This document shows positions 1-8,569 of a stretch of DNA of 64,000 bases, piece after piece (position 1 is the stretch's first letter; each line of letters begins with the position of its first letter). This DNA is from CAZLLE01 sp964560425 (lineage in GTDB: Bacteria; Campylobacterota; Campylobacteria; Campylobacterales; QNZT01), in NCBI GenBank assembly GCA_964560425.1, contig CAZLLE010000103.1:1-64000 (forward strand), given 5' to 3'. Position numbers and translations under genes: made by a program. A model generated the notes under the pieces. That model made no database searches and was not told the origin of the DNA. It saw nothing but the letters and a program-made list of their open reading frames with translations.

Positions 1-2
1 CT

Positions 3-335
3 CTTGGTGGAATGGCTATTCGTCGTTCACTTCCACTTAATCGTGCTATTGATATAGAGAATATCTTGATTGATGGTGTAAAAGTGGCAAATAGTAAAAA
101 AGATGAGCTTTGTAAAAGATTAGAAGATGAAAAGTTGGTACGAATTTCAGATACTATGTTAACAAAATATTTAGACATGTATGCATCTGATGAATCCGTT
201 GAACTTTCTGATTTACAACTAAAAGCCCTCGATAAACTTTATGCTTTAGGATTTGAAAAAGGGATTTTTACAGAGCCAATAAAGACAGAAGATTATCTTA
301 TTCCTAAAGAGTATGAGGCATTGAGAAATTCTTGA
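3..335 (+). CDS. mqnD: MqnD-like 1,4-dihydroxy-6-naphthoate synthase, C-terminal part
   Basis: The reading frame is open from the first bases of the window, so this is the 3' end of a gene and the ATG at 12 is internal. The visible 111 residues begin LGGMAIRR and later read MYASDESVEL followed by a helix ending GFEKGIF. This resembles the C-terminal lobe of MqnD (a conserved GGxAxRR near the active-site lobe and an MYVNE-type helix). MqnD makes 1,4-dihydroxy-6-naphthoate in the futalosine route to menaquinone, which Campylobacterota use. The call is from remembered family pattern; other periplasmic-binding-fold enzymes such as MqnA are the main alternative. Confidence 0.65.
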   Translation, partial: LGGMAIRRSLPLNRAIDIENILIDGVKVANSKKDELCKRLEDEKLVRISDTMLTKYLDMYASDESVELSDLQLKALDKLYALGFEKGIFTEPIKTEDYLIPKEYEALRNS

Positions 336-338
336 TAC

Positions 339-363
339 ACCACCCCATAAATGAGGTGGTTTT
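339..363 (+). terminator. Hairpin terminator after mqnD
   Basis: ACCACC at 339-344 pairs with GGTGGT at 355-360 around a short loop, and a TTTT run follows at 360-363. It lies just after the mqnD-like stop codon, the right place for a Rho-independent terminator. Confidence 0.6.
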
Positions 364-381
364 ACGCTATAAATTGATAAT

Positions 382-407
382 AAAGTTAGCACATTTGTGC
401 TAACTTT
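382..407. terminator. Bidirectional terminator, 12-bp perfect stem
   Basis: AAAGTTAGCACA at 382-393 pairs perfectly with TGTGCTAACTTT at 396-407 across a 2-base gap. The flanks give an A run on one side and a T run on the other, so it can stop transcription from the mqnD-like gene (plus) and from the rhodanese lipoprotein gene (minus), whose stop codon begins at the next base. Confidence 0.8.
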
Positions 408-1391
408 TTATTCACCAATCGGTAATCCTGAACTTTTCCACTCAGACAATCCACCTTTAATATGAGCAACATCCATAAATCCATTTTCAACTAGAAGCTT
501 TGAAGCTTTAAGTGTTCTTGATGATGACTTACAAATTAAAATAATAGGTTTGCTTCTATTATCTTCACAAAGATCCAAAACTTCAGATACAAATTCACCT
601 CTTACTTCCCTATCTTTTTCACCCTTTTCATCTCTATACTCATAAACAGCTCCATCAACAGAACCTTTTGCATAATTTCCATCTGCTCTTTCCCAACCAT
701 TTCTTATATCCAAAAATAGAGTATTTTCAGAGATATTAAAGTCACCATCTACCTCAATAGTATCAAATGTAGCAGTTGCTAAATTTGCATCTTTCCAAGC
801 AGATAAACCACCAACGATATGCTCTACAAAAGTAAAATTATTATCAGAGAGTAGCTTTGAAGCTTTTTTTGTTCTAGAAGAACTATTACAAATAAGTATT
901 AATCTTTGATTCTTATCATTATTAGAGATAGCTAAAACTTCATCAATAAACTCTTCTCTAACTTTTTTATCTTTATCACCTTTTTCATCCCTATACTCAT
1001 AAACTGCTCCACCAATAGAACCTAATGCTAACTTTGAATTATTCCAGATAATTTTACCATTTTTGTCACCCTCTTCTCTCCACTTTTGAACTCTTTCCCA
1101 ATCATTTCTGATATCTAAGAATATTGCATCTTGAGGAATTTTATATCTGCTATTAAGATCAATCTTACCAAACTCACCCTGTTTATATGGCTCTCTAGTA
1201 ATATTACTAAAAAAACTAGTAGTATTTAACTCCTCATTTAAAATATCACTACTACTATTATCATTAGTAGTAGTACTAATATTATTTTCAACTAACAAAG
1301 TTGACCTATTATCTACATTGCTACTACTACCACACCCCACATTAAATAAAATAACTATTACCAAAAAAGGTAATATACACATTTTCTTCAT
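408..1391 (-). CDS. Tandem rhodanese-domain lipoprotein
   Basis: This 327-residue protein starts with a lipoprotein-type signal (hydrophobic residues 5-18, lipid-acceptor candidate Cys20 in NVGC), then a Ser/Asn/Thr-rich linker. Two rhodanese-like repeats follow, about 85-203 and 218-325. Each contains a FLDIRN..WER start, a GAVYEYRDEKG segment, the active-site loop ICxSSSRT (Cys168 and Cys287) and a GGLSxWK end. Rhodaneses transfer sulfane sulfur through the loop cysteine. The repeats are so alike that they look like an internal duplication. The protein is probably anchored in the envelope and could handle persulfide sulfur. A GAGG motif precedes the ATG. Substrate is unknown. Confidence 0.8.
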   Translation of the reverse strand: MKKMCILPFLVIVILFNVGCGSSSNVDNRSTLLVENNISTTTNDNSSSDILNEELNTTSFFSNITREPYKQGEFGKIDLNSRYKIPQDAIFLDIRNDWERVQKWREEGDKNGKIIWNNSKLALGSIGGAVYEYRDEKGDKDKKVREEFIDEVLAISNNDKNQRLILICNSSSRTKKASKLLSDNNFTFVEHIVGGLSAWKDANLATATFDTIEVDGDFNISENTLFLDIRNGWERADGNYAKGSVDGAVYEYRDEKGEKDREVRGEFVSEVLDLCEDNRSKPIILICKSSSRTLKASKLLVENGFMDVAHIKGGLSEWKSSGLPIGE

Positions 1392-1492
1392 TTTTTCCTC
1401 ATCACATAAAATTTTTAATGCATTTTATAACATAAACTAAATAAATAATATATAAAACTTAATATAATAATATATATGTTACTCTTCATCTT
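1392..1492. promoter_or_regulatory. Divergent promoter region between rhodanese lipoprotein and endA
   Basis: This AT-rich 101-base gap separates two divergent genes. A TATAAT box lies at 1463-1468 facing endA, and a TATAAA-like box at 1424-1429 reads toward the rhodanese gene. Campylobacterota sigma-70 promoters usually show only the -10 box, so these are plausible but unproven. Confidence 0.35.
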
Positions 1493-2506
1493 ATGAGTAA
1501 AATTATATTGGCAATTATATTGTTATTTGTCTCCAATCTATTTGCAACAACAGAGATAGATAAATCACAATTATTTAATAAAAAAATAGATAGCTTTATC
1601 AAAAAAGTTATTGTTGAAAATCAAATATTTTACATAGAGCAAAATGGAGATCTGCTAGATGAAGATATTGCAATAATAACATCTAATCCATATTATGCAA
1701 AAAACTTCAGCTACTCATTCCAAAGATCCAAAAATATACTTGCAAAAACAGTTTATGATTCTCACAAAAAGCTATTTTACAGTGGATGTAAATATGTTAT
1801 TAAAAAAAATAGACTTATTCCTATTCATAAAAGCTGTGGTTTTAAATATAGAAAAAATAAAAGAAGAGCAAAAAGAGTTGAATGGGAACATATAGTACCT
1901 GCATGGCACCTTGGACATAAATTAAAATGTTGGAAAAGGGGGGGCAGATTAGAGTGTCGTCTAAAAAATAAAAAATTTAGACAGATGGAAGCAGACATGC
2001 ACAATCTAGTACCAGTAATAGGGGAAATAAATGGAGATAGAAGTAACTATCCATACTCCCTTATAAAAGGAGAAAAACGGATATATGGTAAACCTGATGT
2101 AGAAGTTTCATTCAAACTAAATATCTTTGAACCACCCAAAAATAGATATGGTGATGTAGCTAGGACATATCTATACATGAGAGATAAATATGGTATTAAA
2201 TTATCATACAAACAAGAGCAACAATTTATAAAATGGAATAATCAAGATCCTGTGGATAATTGGGAGAGAGTTAGAAATAGATCTATAGCAAAAGTACAAG
2301 GGGATCAAAACCCTTATATAAGTAATAGTAAAAAACTAAAACCAAAAGAAAATCCAACACTAAAAGAGGAGTTTGAAGAGATAAAAGCAGATCTTCAATA
2401 TAGATATGGGGAATTTTTAGAAAAACTTTTTCCAAAATATGCACTACTTATTATAACAGTAATGGCATTTCTTTTACTTATTTTTAGAAAGTGGATGAAG
2501 AGATAG
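1493..2506 (+). CDS. Endonuclease I family nuclease with C-terminal membrane anchor
   Basis: This 337-residue protein begins with a signal peptide (about residues 1-18). The EndA/Dns-type core has WEHIVPA at 131-137, containing the catalytic His, then DMHNLVP at 169-174 and N180-GDRSN, the metal-site region of His-metal finger nucleases. It is longer than E. coli EndA (235 residues), and the extra C-terminal part ends in a transmembrane helix near 316-333 followed by RKWMKR. It therefore probably degrades DNA in the periplasm while tethered to the inner membrane. The gene ends exactly where the convergent neighbour ends, with no intergenic base. Confidence 0.8.
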   Translation: MSKIILAIILLFVSNLFATTEIDKSQLFNKKIDSFIKKVIVENQIFYIEQNGDLLDEDIAIITSNPYYAKNFSYSFQRSKNILAKTVYDSHKKLFYSGCKYVIKKNRLIPIHKSCGFKYRKNKRRAKRVEWEHIVPAWHLGHKLKCWKRGGRLECRLKNKKFRQMEADMHNLVPVIGEINGDRSNYPYSLIKGEKRIYGKPDVEVSFKLNIFEPPKNRYGDVARTYLYMRDKYGIKLSYKQEQQFIKWNNQDPVDNWERVRNRSIAKVQGDQNPYISNSKKLKPKENPTLKEEFEEIKADLQYRYGEFLEKLFPKYALLIITVMAFLLLIFRKWMKR

Positions 2507-3061
2507 TTATTTATTTTCTAGCTCTTCAAAAGCTTTTTTAATATTAAAAGCATTTTTAGTTTCATCATTCCAACTATCAGAAGCTAAACTAATAGATGGC
2601 TCTTCTACTACGGCTTCAGATGCAACAGTTGGTCTTTGTCTTGACTCAATTTTTGATCTTGGATACTCAACCACTTTTCTATATCCCTCTTTTTTTAGAG
2701 CGTTTATAAACTCCTCAATTGAGGCAGTTTCATATTTGAGTTGAAAAGATTTGAGATATACAAAATCTATATCTACTTGATATTTTTTTTGTATATACTT
2801 TTTTAGTTGTTCCTTAAATCTCTCTTTACCTTTGGAGGTAAAGAGATCTTCAATGTAGAAGCTACTAAGTATAATATTTAGAGCATCAACAATTTTATAT
2901 CTATTAGTTCTTAAATTTCTACCCTCAAGTTGGAGTGAAATTTCAATTTTTTTAAGTCTATTTCCCTCTTTGGAAAAAAGATCACTCTGTAGTTTATCAA
3001 TATGAATCGTATCTGAAAATAGAGATGAAACTATCAATAAAAGATAAGCGATCTTTTTCAT
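2507..3061 (-). CDS. Secreted FliL-like protein
   Basis: This 184-residue protein has a signal peptide (about 1-17). The middle (about 45-115) shows the pattern of FliL, the flagellar basal-body-associated stator protein: R-K-x-DALNIILSS, an EDLFTSKGKERFKEQL segment and a final strand with YLKSFQLK. Unlike classical FliL it has no cytoplasmic tail and only a cleavable-looking signal, and a charged Ser/Glu-rich tail follows. No flagellar gene is nearby, so a stator-like role is inference. It sits 10 bases downstream of htpG on the same strand and abuts endA tail to tail. Confidence 0.5.
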   Translation of the reverse strand: MKKIAYLLLIVSSLFSDTIHIDKLQSDLFSKEGNRLKKIEISLQLEGRNLRTNRYKIVDALNIILSSFYIEDLFTSKGKERFKEQLKKYIQKKYQVDIDFVYLKSFQLKYETASIEEFINALKKEGYRKVVEYPRSKIESRQRPTVASEAVVEEPSISLASDSWNDETKNAFNIKKAFEELENK

Positions 3062-3071
3062 AAAATTTATC

Positions 3072-4940
3072 CTAAAGTGAATTTGTTACAAGATCATTTA
3101 TTTTATCAGTAAAACTATTAACATCATTAATCTTCATACCTTCATTAAGTTTGGCAACATCCAAAAGCGTAAATGAGATATCTTGAAGTTTAACAAAATC
3201 TTTTGTCTCCAAAATCTTAGTAAAGATAGCATGGTTTGGATTAATCTCTAAAATTGGTTTAATTTCAGGTAAATTATCTTGTCCCATCTGTTTTAACATC
3301 TGTTGCATTGCAAAATCGGGATCATCTTTATCATATACTAAACAAGTTGGAGATTTTTCAAGACGAGAGCTTACTTTTACATCTTTTACTTCATCTTTCA
3401 AAAACTCTTTCATTTTGATTAAAATCTCTTGATACTTCTCTTCATTTGCTTTAATATCTTCTTCATCAGAATCTAATTTAACACTATTAGCCGCTACAAG
3501 TGGTATCTCTTTATAGACTCCAATTTGAGGAACAACAATAGTATCAACCTCTTCATCAAGTAATAAAACATCAATACCTTTTGTCTTAAATCCCTCAATA
3601 AGTGGAGAGTTTTTAAGCATATTTACATCTTCACCTGTAAGATAATAGATCTCTTTTTGATCTTCAGCCATTGACTCTTTATATGTAGCAAGATCAATTA
3701 ACTCATCATGTTGTGCAGATTTGAAAAGTAGTAGATCCAAAAGTAGATCTCTATTATCAAACTCACTCATAAGCCCCTCTTTAAGGACACGACCAAAAGT
3801 CTTGTAGAATTCTAAATATTTCTCTTTGTCACTCTTCTTAAGTTTTTTAAGCTCAGTCAAAATCTTTTTCACTGATGCTTTTTTTACCTTTTCAAGTATT
3901 ACATTTTGTTGTAAAATCTCACGACTAACATTTAGAGGAAGATCTTCAACATCTACAATACCACGAACAAATCTTAAATATGTAGGTAATAACTCTTTAT
4001 CATCATCACTAATGAAAACTCTTTTTACATAGAGTTTAATACCAGATTGATAATCTACACGAAAAAGGTCCATTGGTTGAGTTGTTGGAATATAAAAAAG
4101 TGTAGTGTACTCTAATATACCCTCCGCTTTTGTATGAATATAAAGTAGAGGATCACTATTATCATGAGAGAGAGTTTTATAAAAATCATTATACTCCTCT
4201 TTTTTAATCTCACTTTTACTCATTCTCCAAAGTGCAGAAGCTTTATTTATTTGAGTTACTTCAAGTTTCTCTTCTACCTCTTTATCTTCTTCACCCTCTT
4301 TTGGCTCCTCTTTTACTAGAGTCTCCAAAAAGATAGGGAAAGGGATATGATTTGAGTATTTTTCAATAATAGATTTAATTCTATACTCTTCTAAAAACTC
4401 CTCTTCACCCTCTTTTAGATAAAGTTTAATAGTTGTTCCATGGCTATCTTTCTCACTCTCTTCGATCTCAAATTCACCACTTGCATCACTACTCCAAAGA
4501 TAAGCTTTATCTTCTGTAGCTTTTTTTGTAAGTACTTCAATCCTATTTGCAACCATAAATGCAGAGTAAAAACCAACACCAAATTGACCAATTAGTGAAG
4601 CATCTTTTGCCTCATCACCACTCATCTTTTCAATAAAAGATTTAGTTCCACTTTTTGCAATTGTCCCAAGATTTGCTTTTAAATCTTCCTCATTCATACC
4701 AATACCATTATCACTTAGTGTAAAAGTTTTGGCATCACTATCAACTTTAATAGTAATATTTGGATTGTATGATAAACTTTTATAGTTATCATCTGTAATA
4801 CATAAATAGTTTAATTTATCTAACGCATCTGAAGAGTTAGAAATCAGCTCTCTTAAAAATATCTCTTTATTAGAATAAAGTGAATGTATCATTAAATTTA
4901 ACAGATCACTTACTTCAGTTTGAAATTCATATTTTGACAT
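3072..4940 (-). CDS. htpG: Molecular chaperone HtpG (Hsp90 family)
   Basis: This 622-residue protein is a full-length bacterial Hsp90. The N-terminal GHKL ATPase domain contains EIFLRELISNSSDALDKL, DNGIGM and GQFGVGFYSAFMVA, followed by the middle domain with LPLNVSREILQQN and the C-terminal dimerisation domain. HtpG folds and stabilises client proteins in the cytoplasm using ATP. The ATG is preceded by an AGGAG-type site. No heat-shock operator (CIRCE-like repeat) was recognised in the short upstream gap 4941-4999. Confidence 0.97.
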   Translation of the reverse strand: MSKYEFQTEVSDLLNLMIHSLYSNKEIFLRELISNSSDALDKLNYLCITDDNYKSLSYNPNITIKVDSDAKTFTLSDNGIGMNEEDLKANLGTIAKSGTKSFIEKMSGDEAKDASLIGQFGVGFYSAFMVANRIEVLTKKATEDKAYLWSSDASGEFEIEESEKDSHGTTIKLYLKEGEEEFLEEYRIKSIIEKYSNHIPFPIFLETLVKEEPKEGEEDKEVEEKLEVTQINKASALWRMSKSEIKKEEYNDFYKTLSHDNSDPLLYIHTKAEGILEYTTLFYIPTTQPMDLFRVDYQSGIKLYVKRVFISDDDKELLPTYLRFVRGIVDVEDLPLNVSREILQQNVILEKVKKASVKKILTELKKLKKSDKEKYLEFYKTFGRVLKEGLMSEFDNRDLLLDLLLFKSAQHDELIDLATYKESMAEDQKEIYYLTGEDVNMLKNSPLIEGFKTKGIDVLLLDEEVDTIVVPQIGVYKEIPLVAANSVKLDSDEEDIKANEEKYQEILIKMKEFLKDEVKDVKVSSRLEKSPTCLVYDKDDPDFAMQQMLKQMGQDNLPEIKPILEINPNHAIFTKILETKDFVKLQDISFTLLDVAKLNEGMKINDVNSFTDKINDLVTNSL

Positions 4941-4999
4941 CTATTCTCCTAAAAAATTTTAAGAGAGATTTTATCATAATATTTTTAAGTTTTTAAAAA

Positions 5000-5680
5000 C
5001 TATAACTCTTTATCTAAAATTTTTTGCATATCTGTTTTCATATTTTCAAACCAATTAGGGTCATTTTTGGGATTAACAGGTTCAAGATAAGTGATTGTAA
5101 CCGTTCCCTTTTTTGCAAGAAAATTTTGAGAATCTACGATATTACGGGTATTTGTTATAACAGCAGGTTGAACTAAAAGATTAAGTTTTTGAGCAACAAT
5201 TTTTGCCCCTTGCTTAAATGGTAAAAGTTTTGTACCATCTCCTCTTGTACCTTCAGGAAACATGGCAATTACACGATCATCTTTGAGAAGTTCTTTAGCC
5301 TCTTTGATAATTTGCACGAGAGATCTGCTACTCTCTCTATCAATAATAATCATCTTAGGAAGTGTTAAAATTTGACCAAAAAAGAACATATCAGCAATCT
5401 CTTTTTTTGCAACCCATGCAACATTTTGGGGATAAATACCCTCAATAATTACAATATCTAATAAACTTTGGTGATTTAGCAGTAACATTTGAGCATTAAT
5501 ATCAGGTTTGCCATTAATGATAAGTTTATATCCTAGCAACTTAGCTTGCATCTGAGCCCATTTTCTTCTAAAAAACCAATGATATTTATTAAAAAATTTC
5601 ATAAAAATAATTACAACTGTTACAGTAATAACAAATTGAATTAAAATAAGAACTGCTTTACCTCTTTGTAATATCTTCAT
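5000..5680 (-). CDS. plsC: 1-acyl-sn-glycerol-3-phosphate acyltransferase
   Basis: This 226-residue protein has an N-terminal membrane helix (about 8-30) and the PlsC/LPLAT signatures NHQSLLD at 69-75 (catalytic His70 and Asp75) and FPEGTRGDG at 141-149. It acylates lysophosphatidic acid to phosphatidic acid in phospholipid synthesis. The start overlaps the end of the upstream SH3 membrane-protein gene by 23 bases, so it is the last gene of the ctpA-pur operon. Confidence 0.9.
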   Translation of the reverse strand: MKILQRGKAVLILIQFVITVTVVIIFMKFFNKYHWFFRRKWAQMQAKLLGYKLIINGKPDINAQMLLLNHQSLLDIVIIEGIYPQNVAWVAKKEIADMFFFGQILTLPKMIIIDRESSRSLVQIIKEAKELLKDDRVIAMFPEGTRGDGTKLLPFKQGAKIVAQKLNLLVQPAVITNTRNIVDSQNFLAKKGTVTITYLEPVNPKNDPNWFENMKTDMQKILDKEL

Positions 5681-6932
5681 TTTTTATCCATCCAATCTTT
5701 TTATTTGGTAATAAAACCTTTGTATATCCATCTTTTTCAAGCAAAATATCAGCAGTAACTTTTTGAAGACTTTTATAAAATATTGTAGAATTTTCTGTAG
5801 GCAAAATTTTCAACTCAATACCTTTATCAAAAGTAATTTTATGTATCGGTGCACGAGTCATAAAAAGATAGACCAAGATAAAAATACCTAAAATAAACCA
5901 ATAGATTTTTCTATAAACAAAAAACAGAACAAAGAGAATAAGGGCAATTAGACCAATTGTAATAGTCTTATATAGATAATATTTATTCTTTTTTGGATTA
6001 AGATCTGTTTGTGTACTAAGTGTTGTATCTCCATAATCCATGTTAAAAGATACTATATTAAATTTATTGCTAATTTTATTAAAATATTTAAATTTAAAAA
6101 CTTTTAAACTCTTAGGAACAATAGCATAATAATAGATACTTTGATTCACACCTACTCTTTTATGAGTATCTATTCCATCTCTTTTACTAAAAGGTAGATG
6201 AAAATCGCCCAAATTTGAATTAGAAGCATTTATCTCCATAACAACAATGGTTGAGTTATCATCATATTTCTTTTCATGATGACTTATAAGTGTAAAATCC
6301 TGAGCAATTACAGAACAAAATATATCATCTGCTTTAAGAGCCACTATCTTTGGTCTAGTTGCCAAGAGAGTTTCACTTGCACTATAGAGATCACTTTTAT
6401 ATGATACTTTTATATTAGGTAGTTTTGATTTTGGCGATAATAATTTAAAATATAGTCTATTCCTATAAGTTTTATCACCAATTTTTGCCCATGTTGATGC
6501 CTTTTCAAAAACTTCAAAATCTTTTCCACCACTAAATGTAGTATCAAGACTTCTAATATTATCAGCTGTAATAACAGCCTTAACATCAATAAAAAACTCC
6601 TCTTTTAGATATACCTTATCTCTTTTGCTAAGATAAAATAGAAAAATTGTCTTCTCTTTAACATTTGATACCTGCTCTTCTGCCTCTTGAAACTCTTCAG
6701 CAAATGGATCATCTTCGACAAATATCTCATTCACATTACTATTATCTTGCGAAGGGAGATCTTCATCAAAAAATTCATCAACACTAATAACTTTATTTTC
6801 AATCTCCTCTTTATACTGTTTGCTACTCTCTTTATCTGGTGTTTTAAAATCAAACAGATCACTAAAAAAGTTAGCTTCTAAAGAAGAAGTTATCAAAAAA
6901 GTAAAAAATAGTGCTAATGAAAAATATCTCAT
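5658..6932 (-). CDS. Membrane protein with C-terminal SH3-like domain
   Basis: This 424-residue protein has a signal peptide (about 1-20), an acidic segment to about 90, and a long beta-rich extracytoplasmic region (about 95-310) in the style of BatD/oxygen-tolerance proteins. Two transmembrane helices (about 318-338 and 341-360) follow, and the last 55 residues look like a bacterial SH3 domain (...KVLLPNKKIGWIKNEDI...). The function is unknown; an envelope role is likely. It follows purQ with no gap (purQ stop at 6932) and overlaps plsC by 23 bases. Confidence 0.6.
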   Translation of the reverse strand: MRYFSLALFFTFLITSSLEANFFSDLFDFKTPDKESSKQYKEEIENKVISVDEFFDEDLPSQDNSNVNEIFVEDDPFAEEFQEAEEQVSNVKEKTIFLFYLSKRDKVYLKEEFFIDVKAVITADNIRSLDTTFSGGKDFEVFEKASTWAKIGDKTYRNRLYFKLLSPKSKLPNIKVSYKSDLYSASETLLATRPKIVALKADDIFCSVIAQDFTLISHHEKKYDDNSTIVVMEINASNSNLGDFHLPFSKRDGIDTHKRVGVNQSIYYYAIVPKSLKVFKFKYFNKISNKFNIVSFNMDYGDTTLSTQTDLNPKKNKYYLYKTITIGLIALILFVLFFVYRKIYWFILGIFILVYLFMTRAPIHKITFDKGIELKILPTENSTIFYKSLQKVTADILLEKDGYTKVLLPNKKIGWIKNEDITKR

Positions 6933-7603
6933 TATCCTATAAACCCTTCTAACATTTTGATTCCATCAGAAGAGCCAAGTATACTCTCCATAGCTCGTTC
7001 AGGATGAGGCATAAGACCAAATACATTTTTATTTTTATTACATATTCCAGCAATTGAGTCTACTGAACCATTTGGATTTAACTCTTTTGCATTGGAATCA
7101 CAATATGTCAAAATAACTTGTCCATTTTTATATAACTCTTTAAGTGACTTATCATCAATATAGTAGTTACCTTCACCATGAGCAATTGGAATATTTACAA
7201 TATCTCCATTATTAAGTTTTCTTAAAAATTTATTGCTATTGTCTTCTACTTTTAGATAGTGATACTTAGAGACAAAATGAACATTTTGATTTCTCTTCAT
7301 AGCCCCAGGTAAAAGCCCTGCTTCAAGTAAAATCTGAAAACCATTACAAATTCCCAAAACATATCCACCATCATTGGCAAATCTAATTACATCTTGAATA
7401 ATTGGTGAAAATCTTGCAATAGAACCACTTCTAAGAGCATCTCCATAACTAAACCCTCCAGGCAAAACAACCAAATCTATATTTTCTGGAAGTTTCTCCT
7501 CTTTATGCCATACCAAAACGACATCTTGATCTAGTTTTTTATAAGCATACTCTGTATCATATTCACAGTTTGTACCAGGAAAAACTACAACAGCTACTTT
7601 CAT
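6932..7603 (-). CDS. purQ: Phosphoribosylformylglycinamidine synthase subunit PurQ
   Basis: This 223-residue protein is a class I glutamine amidotransferase. It shows VVFPGTNCEYDT at the start, GGFSYGDALRSG, the nucleophile Cys86 in GICNGFQ, and MPHPERAMES near the C-terminus with the catalytic His-Glu. It supplies ammonia to PurL in the FGAM step of purine synthesis. The ATG overlaps the end of purS by four bases, so translation is likely coupled. purL is not in the window. Confidence 0.96.
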   Translation of the reverse strand: MKVAVVVFPGTNCEYDTEYAYKKLDQDVVLVWHKEEKLPENIDLVVLPGGFSYGDALRSGSIARFSPIIQDVIRFANDGGYVLGICNGFQILLEAGLLPGAMKRNQNVHFVSKYHYLKVEDNSNKFLRKLNNGDIVNIPIAHGEGNYYIDDKSLKELYKNGQVILTYCDSNAKELNPNGSVDSIAGICNKNKNVFGLMPHPERAMESILGSSDGIKMLEGFIG

Positions 7604-7842
7604 TTGAGTATCTCAATAGTATAATCTTCTATTACTGTATTTGCTAATAACTCTTCACACATTTGGCTTACAGACTCTCTTGCTTTTGCTTCATCACTCT
7701 CATCTATTTGCATTACAATTTGTTTACCAATTCTAACATCATCAACACTATTAAATTTTAGAGCACTTAATGCATGGTGAACTGCTTTTCCTTGAGGATC
7801 AAGTACACCCTCTTTTAATGATATATTTACAACTACTTTCAT
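7600..7842 (-). CDS. purS: Phosphoribosylformylglycinamidine synthase subunit PurS
   Basis: This 80-residue protein has the PurS pattern: a beta strand start (KVVVNISLKEGVLDPQGKAVHHAL), then VDDVRIGKQI and a C-terminal YTIEIL strand. PurS bridges PurQ and small PurL in the FGAM synthetase complex. Overlaps of four bases with purC and with purQ show a compact coupled operon. Confidence 0.95.
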   Translation of the reverse strand: MKVVVNISLKEGVLDPQGKAVHHALSALKFNSVDDVRIGKQIVMQIDESDEAKARESVSQMCEELLANTVIEDYTIEILK

Positions 7843-8558
7843 GATTTATCCCCCAAAATTCTTTTTAATACCTCTTCATAAGCAACTTTTACATTTCCAA
7901 GATTTTGTCTAAATCTATCTTTATCCATCTTTTCATTGGTATCCATATCCCAAAATCTACAACTATCAGGACTTATCTCATCACTAAGTAGTATTTCACC
8001 ATTTGAATCAATTCCAAACTCCACTTTAAAATCTATTAAATTCAATCTTCTATCAGCAAAAAACTTTTTTAGTACACTATTAATTATCAATGCTTTTTCT
8101 CTAAGAATATCCAAGACTGCACGATCATCTACCAATTTTAAAATTATACAGTGATCATCTGTAATAATAGGGTCATTAAGATCATCATCTTTTAGATAAA
8201 ATTCGGTCAAAACAAATGGCAACTCCAGACCATCTTCAATACCGAGTCTTTTACTAAGTGATCCTGTTGCAGTATTACGAACAACTACCTCAATAGGAAT
8301 AATCTCAACCTTTTTTACAAGTTGATGATTATTATCTAAAGTCTCAATCAAATGAGTTTTAATACCATTCTTTTCTAATAATTTAAAAAGATTTGTGCTA
8401 ATTTGGCAATTTAAAGCACCTTTTCCACTCTCACTCCCCTTTTTTTCTGCATTAAACGCAGTCAAATCATCTTTAAACTCAGCAATTAACTGATCATCAT
8501 TATCAGTAAAATATAGCTTTTTTGCTTTCCCCTCATACAATAAGCCCCTTTTCTCCAT
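7839..8558 (-). CDS. purC: SAICAR synthetase PurC
   Basis: This 239-residue protein matches PurC in length and motifs: LLYEGKAKKLYFT at the start, DDLTAFNAEKK, PIEVVVRNTATGSL, and the LIDFKVEFG and DEISPDSCRFWD segments. It joins CAIR and aspartate to form SAICAR in purine synthesis. It starts 11 bases after the ctpA stop on the same strand. Confidence 0.97.
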   Translation of the reverse strand: MEKRGLLYEGKAKKLYFTDNDDQLIAEFKDDLTAFNAEKKGSESGKGALNCQISTNLFKLLEKNGIKTHLIETLDNNHQLVKKVEIIPIEVVVRNTATGSLSKRLGIEDGLELPFVLTEFYLKDDDLNDPIITDDHCIILKLVDDRAVLDILREKALIINSVLKKFFADRRLNLIDFKVEFGIDSNGEILLSDEISPDSCRFWDMDTNEKMDKDRFRQNLGNVKVAYEEVLKRILGDKS

Positions 8559-8569
8559 ACTCTCTCCTC

